This document shows positions 31,775 through 41,319 of a stretch of 64,000 bases of DNA, piece by piece. Source of the DNA: Nitzschia sp. DOCU1 (Eukaryota; Bacillariophyta; Bacillariophyceae; Bacillariales; Bacillariaceae); contig OX595985.1 in NCBI GenBank assembly GCA_951394045.1, forward strand, positions 3,224,001 through 3,288,000. Direction: 5' to 3'. Position 1 is the first letter of the stretch. Each line of letters opens with the position of its first letter. Made by a program: the position numbers and the translations under genes. Below the pieces are notes generated by a model. The model saw only the letters and a list, made by a program, of their open reading frames with translations, had not been told where the DNA came from and did no database searches.

Positions 31775-32050
31775 TTGTAATGGGTTTTTGATAATTTGGA
31801 TTTTTATTTTATGAGAACTACAAAATGATCAAATATTTGTGATTTTTGATGTTTTTGTGTTTGAGTCTTGTTTTGGAAGAGATTCTGAGAGACTCTGAGA
31901 TACTCTAATTTGAGTCTTGCTTTGCACAGAAACTCTTAGAGTTAGAGAGTTCTTGAGTCCCACGATATAATGGGGATTACTCATATGTAGGATGTGTAGG
32001 TATATAGATAGAGGGTTATGACTAACGTGATTCCTATTTTGTAGTCACAA
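31775..32050 (-). repeat. Copia-3 5' LTR
   Basis: 276-bp copy of the 3' LTR (275/276 identical), flanked by TTCTT on its right. On its left, plus-strand GACTCTTAATC abuts the LTR. This equals the anticodon loop (CTCTTAA) and flanking stem of a lysine tRNA (anticodon CUU), so it is a likely primer-binding site for a tRNA half. Confidence 0.93.
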
Positions 32051-32859
32051 TTCTTTATGTACGCCCAGCCATCACCATCACAGACCAAGGGCTTTAGTTC
32101 ATGCCACAATCTTCTGTTGTCACGCACAAAATGATCGCCCTCCAGCTCAAGTATATTGTAAAGACGTTCCTGGCGTGAGCCATAGTCTTGGCCAAAGATC
32201 TCTGGTGTAACAGTCTCATGCTTGCGGTAGATGTAGTTGATCGGTATGTCGGCTACTCCAACAATTTGTTGGGTGTAGTTGTCAAAACTCTCGAACCAAG
32301 TCTGCCATTTCTTGAAGGACTTGAGCTTTTCTGGGGTCTGGGGATCAACTCCCTTCATTGATTTCTCCAGCTCCTGAACTTCTCGAATTCTTTCTTGGGC
32401 AAACTCAAGTTCATCTTCATCAAAGTCACCAGCAACCCACGTCTGGCCAGTCCACTTTCGAATGTCAATCCAGTATCTGAGGGCTTGGAGCCTCTTCTTT
32501 TGGACAAAGGTTATGACTACGTCTGGGTTCTGGTCAACCTGAGCTTGCTTCTTGATGTCCTTGACAAAGTCTTCAACGTCCTTGTAGCCAATCTCTGCAA
32601 AGAGATCGATGGTATCTACCTCCTGCTCATCAGTAATGGCTGCAACAGTGTCGCCATTCAGCCCAATGATGTTATCCAGTACTGCGCCCCAAGCTACAGC
32701 AGCTGCCATTGTCCTTTTGTATGCCTTGTTTCTTTTTATCTGCGATGCTGCTAGAAGAGTGAAATCTTGATGATTCCAAGTGGAAATGTTAACAGTGTAT
32801 CGCCAATAGGGACTGTCACTCGCCAACAGCGATTCGACCATTATTGGTAACGGATACAT
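32051..32859 (-). pseudogene. Copia-2 gag, N-terminal part
   Basis: From ATG 32859 (MYPLPIMVESLLAS) to the Copia-3 junction, reading ...GDGWAYIK before the insertion. It contains the TWEL-type core in the form RRLWHELKPLVCDGDGW, together with an N-terminal helical region rich in acidic residues (FDEDELEFAQERI). Apparent codons after 32051 are Copia-3 LTR. It is continued at 25522. Confidence 0.82.
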
Positions 32860-33211
32860 TGTATTGGCATTTTGTGCCTAGGATGCCGAGCCTCTCAGGT
32901 TCCACAATTTTCTGCCTCCGATCGCCCTTTTTTGTGTGAGCGCTCTCCCCTTTTTTTCTCGTCCCACCATGGCGTCAATCAATGATATTCAATTGTATGA
33001 ACACATCTTGCGCCATTGCAAAGAGTGTGAAAGGTGTGAGACCATTGTCGGTTCAATGGGTGCCATTTTCGGTGGCAAAACCGTTTGCAACGATGCAGTA
33101 ACGCATGCGTTCCGTGTGGCCAACACTTACACTCTGTCGTCTGCTTTCTCGACCATGGCACCACCGAAATCGTTGCGGTTTCAGCTCTCCAGGGTGCTGG
33201 GTCTGATAAAC
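32860..33211 (-). other. Copia-2 5' leader
   Basis: The 352-base untranslated leader between the gag ATG and the 5' LTR. It begins, on the minus strand, with GTTTATCAGACCC, the probable primer-binding site. No ORF of note. Confidence 0.6.
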
Positions 33212-33297
33212 TGAATAAATCTAGTCATGCCAGTCCTAAATCCGTCACGCTTGTCACGCTGTGGTATTGGGCATGCGAGTTGTTTCTATCATTGTTA
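33212..33297 (-). repeat. Copia-2 5' LTR, truncated to 86 bp
   Basis: Identical to the first 86 plus-strand bases of the 3' LTR (20105-20190). The match stops abruptly at ATTGTTA, after which unrelated DNA starts. Only the end next to the leader is left, so the promoter part is missing. Confidence 0.85.
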
Positions 33298-33489
33298 TAT
33301 GTGTAACGCTGCGACTCCTTTGATCGCTACGTCGGTGCGCCGTCAGCGACGACGTCATCGCTCGTTCTCGTCCGTGTCCGTTAGCCGTCTGTACGTCGTC
33401 CGTCCAACGGACGACTCCGTTCGTCTATGACTACTAAGACTACCAACGTAAAGGACTAACTTGACTAAACTAATTATGCGTCTCTGTGG
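33298..33489. other. Unassigned CG-rich segment
   Basis: 192 bases rich in CGTCG words, with GACGACGTCATC near 33348. No ORF, no match elsewhere in the window that I could see. It sits between the truncated Copia-2 LTR and the DIRS fragment and could be the end of another retroelement. Confidence 0.4.
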
Positions 33490-34045
33490 GGTATGGCAAG
33501 CCATCGTCTGCGCCACTTGATGTAGGGCGTCTTCCGCTGTTCGAGCGCAGACCTGCTGCCCAGAGGGTGCCGCTCTGCCTTCGGGATATCGGCGCATGAA
33601 GATTTGGAGGATGGGGATGGGGTCAGCTCTCTCGGCAAGCATGGGGTTGATGTTGTAGTGTCCACAAAATTTGGTCCAGAGGTCCCAGTTGGTGCATTGC
33701 GCCTGGGCACGTCAGCCAGTGACACCATGTTGGCCTTCCTCTGCAACAAGGCGGATGTCAGCCTCGAGTTCCATTCTTTCGGGACCGTGCAGAGTTTCCA
33801 GGAGGTCGCCTGTTGGTATTTAGAATTAAAATAGGTGAGAAATTCCTCGTCATCTAGGTCCCAAAGTTGGCTGGCATCGTCCGCCATCTTGTTGTCTTCA
33901 CCGGCGATGTGATTCCATGTGAACACGGCTCTGTGTTGTCTGGTCAGCAGCCCTGCTTGCCTTAGCAGATAGGCGGCAGGTTTGGTGGTCGTAGTCGACC
34001 CTTTCACTCTCCAAACCACCGCATTCGTGTTGTTGGCCAAACTGT
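33490..34045 (-). pseudogene. Second DIRS fragment: RNase H end and recombinase N-terminus
   Basis: Close relative of 11120-11660 on the minus strand. In one frame it has ANNTNAVVWRVKGSTTTTK, FTWNHIAGEDNKMADDASQL (RNase H) and TPYIKWRRRW. In the recombinase frame it has ERADPIPILQIFMRRYPEG. The recombinase frame carries a TGA at the codon that is CGA (Arg) in the first copy. Both ends are cut: at 34045 by an LTR and near 33490 by unrelated DNA. Confidence 0.85.
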
Positions 34046-34327
34046 TGAATAAATCTAATCATGCCAGCCCTAAATCCGTCACGCGTTAGTATTGGGCATG
34101 CGAGTTGTTTCTATCATTGTTAGGAAATCAAAAAGTGTGTGATTCCAAAATATTGGTCCTCTCCTGCGCGGTGCAGGATAGAAAGCTTCACTACGGGGCT
34201 CTCCATATTGTCAACATAATACGGTTATCGCACCGTTATTGACATCTCTATTTAGACGTATTGATGGACTCATTGGACCATTGCTCACATGGCGCAAATA
34301 TTACGCGAGTATGACAGGATTCAAACA
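34046..34327 (-). repeat. Diverged Copia-2-family LTR (solo type)
   Basis: 282-bp relative of the LTR at 20105-20395 with about seven substitutions and a short deletion near 34080. It starts TGAATAAATC and ends TTCAAACA, and is followed by CCTC, the same four bases that precede 20105. It is less like the 3' LTR than the 86-bp piece at 33212 is, so it probably comes from a different insertion of the family. Confidence 0.8.
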
Positions 34328-35574
34328 CCTCTATGTATTTCGACCGTTCGGAAATGTACATCCTGAACAACAGCGGCAGGTTTCGGCAGCATGCGTCTCC
34401 CGCTAATATCGAGTTGTAAAGAACACGTAGCATCCCGTCGTTTTGTGTACGATGGGGCCTTGTGGTCGTGCACGATTCCTTTGGGCGGGAAGAACAATTT
34501 CCCGCCCAAGGTAGCGAACCTTCTCAAGACTCACAGATACTTAGGGGATAGCGCAACTACTGGGTAAAGGAACAACACGTAATTTCCCGACGGTCATTTC
34601 GGGAAACCAACACGTTCAACCAAAATGGATAAGCCTTGGAGGCATATCACAAGAAGAAGGCATCTCACAAGCTGCAAAACTGCTCGATCGCTCGCGATCA
34701 ATCGTGATCCGATAGCGATCAATCGCGAGCAGTTTTGATCCATTTTGCCAATCTTTGACCGCCTCTATCTCCATCTTTAGTTAATATATTTCTAAGCCGA
34801 TTGTTGTGACGTTTGCGTCGTTTTGTTGTCTTTCCATTGATACCATTTATAGTATTATTAAGGCTATGGTTACTGAGATATAGGCATTTTAAAAATGGCG
34901 CTCGAAAATATGCCCGAATTTGAGCACATTTTAAAACATAGAGAACTCCGCGATTATGTCCGAACTATTACGATATGAGGTATCGATAGAGAGATCTTTA
35001 AAAGACGCACACGGTAAAATAAACCGTTTTGCAATACGTTGGCTAGATAGAAAGCGATCGGATCGCTTTGCTCGCGATCTTTTTGTTAAGTATTGCGAGC
35101 ACTTTGATATGCCTCGATGATCCATGTGTAACACGGCGCTCCAAGTGCTCGAAGTACATGTGCATCCATTATAACCAGGTACCTGAGATGAAACTGCCTT
35201 TGACCAGACTTCGACGCTTCGCAAAGAACGAAGCGAAAGCACTACTACTCTGGATTAAGGGGGTTCGCGAAATCTCGTGCTTCCGAAACGAATTACCAGG
35301 ACTATCCGGTACTGCGCTTGTATAAACGATTCGTTTTTGGTATAAAATTTCCACCCCTACTTTCGCCTTCCTGCGCGCACTTCCTCTCCCCCATATCTCT
35401 GTCCGATTGCCACCGATTGCCACCGATCACCCCCCCCCCCTTCACGACTCCCCTACGTCTCCTCAGCCGCACTCAACGCTCCTCGCATCATCCCTCCAGG
35501 GGTCACCAGTCATAATCACACTCGTTTGCCATCCGTCCACACATTTCCCCTCTCACCTCCCTCCCAACAACAAG
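34328..35574. other. Gene-poor stretch with an inverted repeat
   Basis: No gene supported. It contains CAAAACTGCTCG at 34675-34686 and its exact reverse complement at 34726-34737, with GATCG/CGATC-rich sequence between. Similar GATCGC-rich sequence reappears near 35055-35080. The last 200 bases are C-rich and may be the promoter and leader of the next ORF. Confidence 0.5.
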
Positions 35575-36384
35575 ATGCCTCGATCCAATAATAACAACTC
35601 CCCCCCTAGCTCCCAACCCCAAGAACCCCTTAGGCGTAAAACAGACTACCTTCACTCTCTTGACGCCCATTGCTTGAAGGAGTTCGTGGTACGCTTTCTG
35701 GGAGGACACGTCATCAGTGGTCTAATCGCCTCGGCGGAAAAATTTCGTTTGACAATTCCCGACGAAAGCCTAAAGTGGCTCCAGGAACACAATGGTCGAT
35801 TCAAGCTCCATGCCCATCCGGGAGATCGCAAGACCGCCGACAATCTGAATCAAGATATTCTTGTTGGGCTGCCAATGGAAGAACGCCATGCCCGTGTTCT
35901 CTCGCTAAAGCACACAGTGGTCGGCGAATCCCCTCGCTTCCGCGGATCCCACCACAAGCCTTCCACCACCACAGCATACGAAGAGCATCTCCACAAATTA
36001 TGGTGCTTCTTGGCCATGATTGGCGACTACGATAGCATGCTCATCCTTCTCCCCCAACCTCCCCATACAGCTGGATTTGTCCCCACTATTGACGCCAATT
36101 CACTAAAAGCTTTTGTCCAACATCGCTTTCTCCCCCCCCTTACCCCCCTATATCGCCCTGGGACCACCCAAGAATTTCTCTGTGACATTAACGGTGTCGC
36201 CATAAAAGCAGAGGGCACTACGAAGAACCACATACGTTTTCAAGCCCTCTTTGCTGCCGTATCCTACATCTGCACGCTGCACAACAACGGTGCTGACTAC
36301 AACCGCGCCTGCGAGCAATGTTACGGTAACTTTGCATTGGAGCGCACCAACCCATGCCAGTATCATCCCACCCAATTCCGTTAA
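35575..36384 (+). CDS. Hypothetical protein, possibly element-derived
   Basis: About 269 residues from ATG 35575 (MPRSNNNNSPPSSQ); an upstream in-frame ATG at 35407 lies in C-rich sequence that looks like leader. After a low-complexity N-terminus come helical segments (LHSLDAHCLKEFVVRFLGG, then a second similar one starting DANSLKAFVQHRFLPP). The two may be a duplicated fold of about 110 residues. The C-terminus has ICTLHNNGADYNRACEQCYG. The layout recalls N-terminal DNA-binding regions of recombinase-like proteins in algal genomes, but I cannot name a family. No catalytic tyrosine domain follows. Confidence 0.5.
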   Translation: MPRSNNNNSPPSSQPQEPLRRKTDYLHSLDAHCLKEFVVRFLGGHVISGLIASAEKFRLTIPDESLKWLQEHNGRFKLHAHPGDRKTADNLNQDILVGLPMEERHARVLSLKHTVVGESPRFRGSHHKPSTTTAYEEHLHKLWCFLAMIGDYDSMLILLPQPPHTAGFVPTIDANSLKAFVQHRFLPPLTPLYRPGTTQEFLCDINGVAIKAEGTTKNHIRFQALFAAVSYICTLHNNGADYNRACEQCYGNFALERTNPCQYHPTQFR

Positions 36385-37030
36385 TTCCCCGTGATAGTCA
36401 CCAAGATTAGGGACTCAGGCGGGACTGGAAATGCCCGCGATATAAAGTAAGGTCACAATTTTGTTTCGTCCAATTGTTGAATCACCATCCATCGTATCGT
36501 GTGTTTGTGCTTGAATCGTCCGCCACTCCTTGCTAGATTTAATGGTTTATCAGACCCACAGTCTCCGTACAGCCTGGGAAGGCTACGACAATATCTGTTT
36601 CTCCATAAAGATGATGAGGAGATTCGGCGCAAAGAGGCAAAAAGGAAAGCCCATGGTCGTCGCTTCGTGTTTTGCATCCGACGCGGCAAAACTGGCGATC
36701 ATGCTGCCATGCTCGCATACGGGCTGGTATGCGCGCGCCAACTAGGTGGACGCACCTAAATACAAACCCTGCGTTCGGGGGTTAACGGCACGGGTATTTA
36801 AGAGAGAAAAATGTGCAATGCACGAAGTATACCCTTTTAAGCAACCTTGTGGAGCGCATCGCCTGATCAGCGATTATCGTTAGCACATGGTACCTGCGGT
36901 CTTGCTCGACAGAATGTGTGACTGAGCAAAGTGATGTGCCGATTTCACCAATGCTGGAAAAATCCTCCAAAAAGATATCAAAAGGATCTTTCGTTACCGT
37001 ACCCTCGTACCACGTTCGTTTCTGATCAAC
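36385..37030. other. Intergenic region
   Basis: No gene supported. Short overlapping frames at 36499-36759 show no recognisable motif. The last part leads into the gag ATG at 37031; no LTR could be matched between this region and the sequence after 38332. Confidence 0.4.
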
Positions 37031-38332
37031 ATGGCTGCTGCTGTCGCTTTTCGTAATTACCTTGAGGCCACCCTTGGTTTTGATGGGACCCAGTCCACGG
37101 CTGTCACCGACCAAGGTTTTGATGACCCTGAGGAGTTTCGCCAACTGACCGATGATGATGTTGATCGTTTGTGTGCTACCATTCGTCGTCCTGGGGGACA
37201 GGTTGGTGGCAACCCCAATCCCGGGGTCCTCATTGGCCAGAACCATGCTTTGCGTTTGAAACAACTTGCCTATTATCTTCGTTATTTGTATGCTGTTGGT
37301 CGCCCTTGGAACGCTGCTGCTGCAACTCGTAACGTTTTGAGAACCTTGTGGCAGTACAAGCTGCAGATTGATGAGGTGATTGCTGCCGGGAATCCCGACT
37401 TCCCCGAAAAGTTCACTACTTCCAAGAAAGCGCGTGAAACTATCGAAAACATGGAAGCGTGGGTCCACTCGTCTTACGGCTTGGAGAGACTTCCATTGGC
37501 TTACCTCGTTCGTACCGTTGTCGATGTTCCGGATCCCGCAAATGACCCGTTTGGATATGGCCAGCCCTCATTCCACGAGGAGCTTATTCGTCGTGCGTCT
37601 CACAACGGGGCTGTTTATGCTGCCAACAATGAGAAACTATGGCTCATGGTCCGCCATGTTACTCATGGGACCGAGGCGTGGTCTTTCGTGAAAGGCAATG
37701 CCTCGACCAAGAATGGTCGGGCCGCTTACCATGCCATCAAGTCCCAGTATACTGGGGCAAGCCACGTTAATCAATTGAAATTGGAAGCTGATCGTGTTAT
37801 CGCCACAACGTTCTGGAACGGTAAAGCACGCAACTTTACCTGGCAGGGCTTCGTTGCTCGTTTAACTTCTGCCTTCACCGATTTGGCTGACCATGGTGAG
37901 GCTAGGAGTGAAAACTCCAAAGTTCGTACTCTCCTGGATGCTATCAGCGATCCGAAGCTCCAGGTCGCAAAAGGATTAATTGCTGGGGATGATCGTCGCT
38001 CGAACGACTATCAGCTTGCCGTTGATTTCTTGGGCGGGCAACTCGCTGCCAATGAATTGTCGGCCTCGCGTAACCCCTTGCCTCGTAATATTTCGTCCGT
38101 GACACAAAATGATAATTCAGGCCGTGGAGGTGGCCGTCAGCGTCGGCGTTGGGGAAAGCTTACTGATGCGGTACCTTCAACTGCACGCTGGAAAACTGTT
38201 TTTGAGAGGAGTGGAATCAGATTTGGTGGCTGGACTTTCTTGCAAGTTGCCGCGACGCAATCTAACGATGGGGAAACCTCCTACATCGAAACAAGCAAAC
38301 CTTGTTCTTGGCATGAATGGGCATTTCGATAA
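37031..38332 (+). CDS. Orphan Copia-type gag
   Basis: 433 residues from ATG 37031. It has the diatom Copia gag layout: an N-terminal helical part (FRNYLEATLGFD, TDDDVDRLCATIRRP), the central LWLMVRHVTHGTEAW, and FTWQGFVARLTSAFTDLADH followed by KVRTLLDAISDPKLQVAKGL. The tail is basic (RGGGRQRRRWGKL). It is the only plus-strand Copia gag here and no pol follows; other frames downstream are closed. The tail region is duplicated after the stop (38138-38223 and 38422-38506). It is either a remnant of a fifth element or a gag kept without pol; the intact ORF leaves both open. Confidence 0.75.
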   Translation: MAAAVAFRNYLEATLGFDGTQSTAVTDQGFDDPEEFRQLTDDDVDRLCATIRRPGGQVGGNPNPGVLIGQNHALRLKQLAYYLRYLYAVGRPWNAAAATRNVLRTLWQYKLQIDEVIAAGNPDFPEKFTTSKKARETIENMEAWVHSSYGLERLPLAYLVRTVVDVPDPANDPFGYGQPSFHEELIRRASHNGAVYAANNEKLWLMVRHVTHGTEAWSFVKGNASTKNGRAAYHAIKSQYTGASHVNQLKLEADRVIATTFWNGKARNFTWQGFVARLTSAFTDLADHGEARSENSKVRTLLDAISDPKLQVAKGLIAGDDRRSNDYQLAVDFLGGQLAANELSASRNPLPRNISSVTQNDNSGRGGGRQRRRWGKLTDAVPSTARWKTVFERSGIRFGGWTFLQVAATQSNDGETSYIETSKPCSWHEWAFR

Positions 38333-38506
38333 TTTCCGAACTATTCTCTTGTAACAGGTCGACGCTGCGATGACGCGGGTGGGAACCAATCTCACCTTTG
38401 GACGAGATCGACTTGCTTCTCCAGCGTCGGCGTTGGGAAAAGCTTACTGACGCGGCACCTTAGACTGCATACTGGAAAACTGTTTATGGGAGGAGTGGAA
38501 CCAGAT
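38138..38506 (+). repeat. Direct repeat spanning the gag end
   Basis: Two copies of about 86 bp (38138-38223 and 38422-38506), both starting CAGCGTCGGCGTTGGG and ending GGAGTGGAA-CAGATT, about 88% alike. The first encodes the gag C-terminus, the second is non-coding (TAG inside). Confidence 0.8.
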
Positions 38507-39237
38507 TGCCCTCTTTGGCGGAACGCGTAAGGAATCGAGTTATCTTGCATTCATGATGATGAGTCCCCTACGATTTTGACCGTAGCACGACTGCAAGAAC
38601 CGAGTATCCATCCTTCTGAGAGTAACCGACTCTTGACGGACTTTTTGTTCATTGCGGCCATTCCAAAGTAGTTTGATCATGGGGTATGACATAAAACTAC
38701 TTGTATTGCATGGTAGCAACGAGTCTACCCTAGGATAGTGTTTACTTGAAGCAGCAGCATAACAGCAACAGACCACTCGTCGGAGCAAGAATGACGAATT
38801 GCTGCAAAGGTACTACTAACTAGCTCACTACTGCTTGCTCGTTGGATATAGTGCGTACTCTACGCTTTTGTAACTTTAGACAAGCCCCCAATCGTACTCG
38901 AGCGACGCATACCTTCATAGGTTTCAATTTTGGTGGTCGCTCGCTCTGTATTATCTGGTTCTCTAGTACGAATCCTCTTTGTAGACTACGCTTGGATTCG
39001 AGAGACCGCCACGACCCAATTGGAGAGGCAATCTGGGACTCGTGTTCGCATTCGTATGTTGCCCCCTTGCAAACCGTATCAAGGTAGCTAGTTGTAGATG
39101 TACCAGGTAAATGATCTAAGCATGTTTAGTATTCATTAGAAATGTAGCAAGTAGCAAATGTAGCAGCAAGCGTAATAGCAAATATAGCAGTTGTACAGCA
39201 TTGAAACAGGGTGGTAGATTGATCGTCCCTCTCCCTC
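38507..39237. other. Intergenic region
   Basis: No gene supported in 38507-39237. The frames at 38842-39087 and 38540-38788 show no motif. A GTAGCA-type run (AGCAAATGTAGCAGCAAGCG) near 39147-39190 is low complexity. Confidence 0.4.
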
Positions 39238-40032
39238 TTACGATCCGAACCATTGAGACCATCCTTCCGCCGCCCACGATTCCACGGGAGGCTGATACGA
39301 GCACACCTGGATTCGTGGTTGAAAGTGGACATGATTACGAAGAGAGGTAGTAGATGTTTTAGCTACTCCACCACTGAAGCGGCCTTGTCGCAATGCTGAC
39401 TTCAAGGGAGTAGTGTGGAGAGCCGAATCGGACTGTACGTAGCGACTTCGTGTCAACGGACCACCCAATCCTCGCAAGCCCAGCGTAGGAGCGGATGCAT
39501 TGCGCTTGGTAAACCAGGACATCCAAAGCGGTGCATTCTCGTAGGGGGAAGTGGTGGGTAATCTCCAATTAGGAAGAACCTCGCAACTCTTGAGGGTTCG
39601 TTCGTAAGTGTTCATTGAATCATCATCCTCGTTTTGTTGCTCGACCCCATGCCCCGACAAAAGCATGTCGAGCGTGGGACTAGAGTAGGGGGGTTGATAG
39701 TACGGATCTGCCATTACGCACATGGGAGAAACCGATCGGGCAGGAGGAATGATTTTCTTCGGAGGGCATTCGCCTCCTGCTTTCCAGTAGTTTCCAAAGA
39801 TGGATCGAGGTTTGGAAGGAACAGAGAGAGGACTTTCGTCTTCGTCCTCCTGACTCAAACTCGATACTGACGAATCGAGAGAATCATTTTCATCGTCTTC
39901 CTGGGAGCTCTCCTTGGGAGCAAGGATGAGCTCTTGAGGCGGGATAACCTCAATGATGTTTGCATCTTCTCTGACGATTTCAGCTTGCGAAGCGGAGCCG
40001 ATGGACCCGAGAATAATGGACCGTCTTGCCAT
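39238..40032 (-). CDS. Hypothetical protein with conserved-looking C-terminal motif
   Basis: 264 residues from ATG 40032 (MARRSIILGSIGSA); the frame extends upstream only to a TTG. The N-terminal half is acidic and Ser-rich (SQEDDENDSLDSSVSSLSQ). The middle is Pro-rich with probable phosphorylation sites. The C-terminus (HVHFQPRIQV, then ESWAAEGWSQWFGS) resembles a short W-S-x-[WY]-F end box that I associate with uncharacterised diatom proteins. No enzyme domain or membrane segment is seen. Codon use and isolation from repeats suggest a host gene. Confidence 0.6.
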   Translation of the reverse strand: MARRSIILGSIGSASQAEIVREDANIIEVIPPQELILAPKESSQEDDENDSLDSSVSSLSQEDEDESPLSVPSKPRSIFGNYWKAGGECPPKKIIPPARSVSPMCVMADPYYQPPYSSPTLDMLLSGHGVEQQNEDDDSMNTYERTLKSCEVLPNWRLPTTSPYENAPLWMSWFTKRNASAPTLGLRGLGGPLTRSRYVQSDSALHTTPLKSALRQGRFSGGVAKTSTTSLRNHVHFQPRIQVCSYQPPVESWAAEGWSQWFGS

Positions 40033-40740
40033 GGTGTTTATTTGCTCGAAGGGATGGAAGGGTATTGTAAGTCTATAAAGCAACGTCGTCTATTGGAACA
40101 TTGAAAAGGCTCGTTCGGTAGTAGAAGAGCAAAGTGGGGCACCACAAAAGAGGCGGGTACTGATTTATGAGACCTTGGAAGTGCTTGATATTTGGGTTTC
40201 GGGTTGATGCGGTGCAATAGCGCAATGGAACAATGATAACAATGAGAAAAGCGAACGATGAAATCGGATGGGGCTTCTTCCAGTTGCAGCTGTTGTATGT
40301 ACGATATTAGTTGTTGACGCAGTTGTTCGGTTTGCTAGTAGTGATAATAATAGCGCTATTACGCCAATAGGCGGAAAAATCAGGCAGCTTTTCTGGTAAG
40401 AGGTCCCGTCGCGTGTGTTCGGGTTGATGGGCCTTCTTCGTGTGCCGTCTTCTTTGATAGATAGGCCCGCATCCTTTTCGGTTGACGGAGAAAGGGCATA
40501 TCGAAAAATCAAATGGCCCATAAACGATTGACACTAGGACTTGCATTGATTGGTTGTGTCAACGAGGGGGATTGCGAACATGTTGAATCTTCTTATGAAC
40601 CTTCGGATCGGTCGGAAGGAGTTTTGGGGGGTTGCGAGATCTTTGATTGGAACAAATCATTCCCGTGGGCGGAGATTAAATGGTGAGAAGGCGAATAGCC
40701 TCATTCAAGAGAATTCCTCGGATTATGTTGTCACAAAACA
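40033..40740. other. Intergenic region between two minus-strand genes
   Basis: Short frames on both strands (for example 40165-40521 minus) lack any recognisable feature. The region should hold the promoter of the gene at 39238-40032. Confidence 0.4.
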
Positions 40741-41319
40741 TCAGCACTTATGGGTCATGACGAGAAGGAATGCGAGCCTCTCAATTCCGATCAACCCTTG
40801 TTGCCTTGCCGTCGGCGGAAAGCCTTGAAAGAAATTGAGATGATCTTTGCAAAACCCCCTAACTTGTTCTTTTTCTTGACACCACTGGGGGCGTGTTTCT
40901 TCCGCAAGCTGTTCATACCTTTCTAACAGATCTGCTTTAAAAACCGAATTTTGTATTGTCGGAGGCGAGAATGAACGTAGAACCCCGCCTTCTCCCCGCG
41001 TTGCCGGCACCTTGATGACGGTCCATGTCTCATCTCTCGACCACCGGTGTTGGGAGGGTGTCAAAAGTTCAAGAGAAAGAATGTCTTTCGTCGTTCTTGG
41101 CCTATGAATATTCCCGACGATGACGACCATCAAGGCATCGGGGGCTATTTGATACTTCGTCAGGGTCACGTCGCGCATCATTGGCCAGCATGGGGCGAAC
41201 TTTTTCGCACGCGCGATTGACCTGTACGATTCCAGTTCCTGGTATCGTAATAAGACGTGATGGTTGTCGCCTGCTTCGTATGAACCTAAGACTTTTATGT
41301 TACGATGGAAACACCGCAT
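40741..41319 (-). CDS. Hypothetical protein, probable host gene
   Basis: 192 residues from ATG 41319 (MRCFHRNIKVLGSYEAG). It reads like a compact globular protein: LLRYQELESYRSIARAKKF, then PCWPMMRDVTLTKYQI, followed by the strand-like DALMVVIVGNIHRP. The C-terminal third is charged and ends FLLVMTHKC. No family recognised and no targeting signal apparent. A CCAAT-type sequence (GCCCAATGAC) lies just upstream of the ATG on the plus strand at 41320-41329 but in inverted sense (ATTGG on the coding strand). Confidence 0.6.
   Translation of the reverse strand: MRCFHRNIKVLGSYEAGDNHHVLLRYQELESYRSIARAKKFAPCWPMMRDVTLTKYQIAPDALMVVIVGNIHRPRTTKDILSLELLTPSQHRWSRDETWTVIKVPATRGEGGVLRSFSPPTIQNSVFKADLLERYEQLAEETRPQWCQEKEQVRGFCKDHLNFFQGFPPTARQQGLIGIERLAFLLVMTHKC

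Larger units (their letters stand above)
25523..32050 (-). mobile_element. Copia-3, young LTR retrotransposon nested in Copia-2 gag
   Basis: Bounded by 276-bp LTRs (25523-25798 and 31775-32050) that differ at one base, and by TTCTT duplications (25518-25522 and 32051-32055). Removing the element and one TTCTT joins the Copia-2 gag halves in frame (YIK + KFEATT). It is much more AT-rich than the DIRS and LINE DNA. Coding order on the minus strand is gag, TAA, protease, integrase, chromodomain-like, RT, RNase H. Pol is a 1379-codon frame. Frameshifts near 31240 (gag) and 26430 (before RNase H) make the copy defective in spite of its youth. Confidence 0.94.
20105..33297 (-). mobile_element. Copia-2, decayed LTR retrotransposon hosting Copia-3
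   Basis: Minus-strand element with its 3' LTR at 20105-20395 (TG...CA) and a truncated 5' LTR at 33212-33297, identical to the 3' LTR over its 86 bases. Coding order is gag, stop, protease, integrase, RT, RNase H. Gag is split by Copia-3 (25523-32050). The pol part has frameshifts near 23.9 kb, 22.4 kb and 21.96 kb. Right after the 5' LTR on the element strand comes GTTTATCAGACCC, sharing its first ten bases with Copia-1. The rest of the 5' LTR is missing; unrelated DNA begins at 33298. Confidence 0.82.

Noticed and set aside
33212..34327. Simple insertion of DIRS DNA into one LTR
   Set aside because: The right-hand LTR is complete rather than the missing remainder of the 86-bp piece, and it is more diverged.
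36499..36759. Overlapping short frames after the 35575 ORF
   Set aside because: No recognisable motif or context, length compatible with chance.
40165..40521. 118-codon minus-strand frame with a hydrophobic stretch
   Set aside because: Low complexity, lies in the promoter region of the next gene, no supporting signal.
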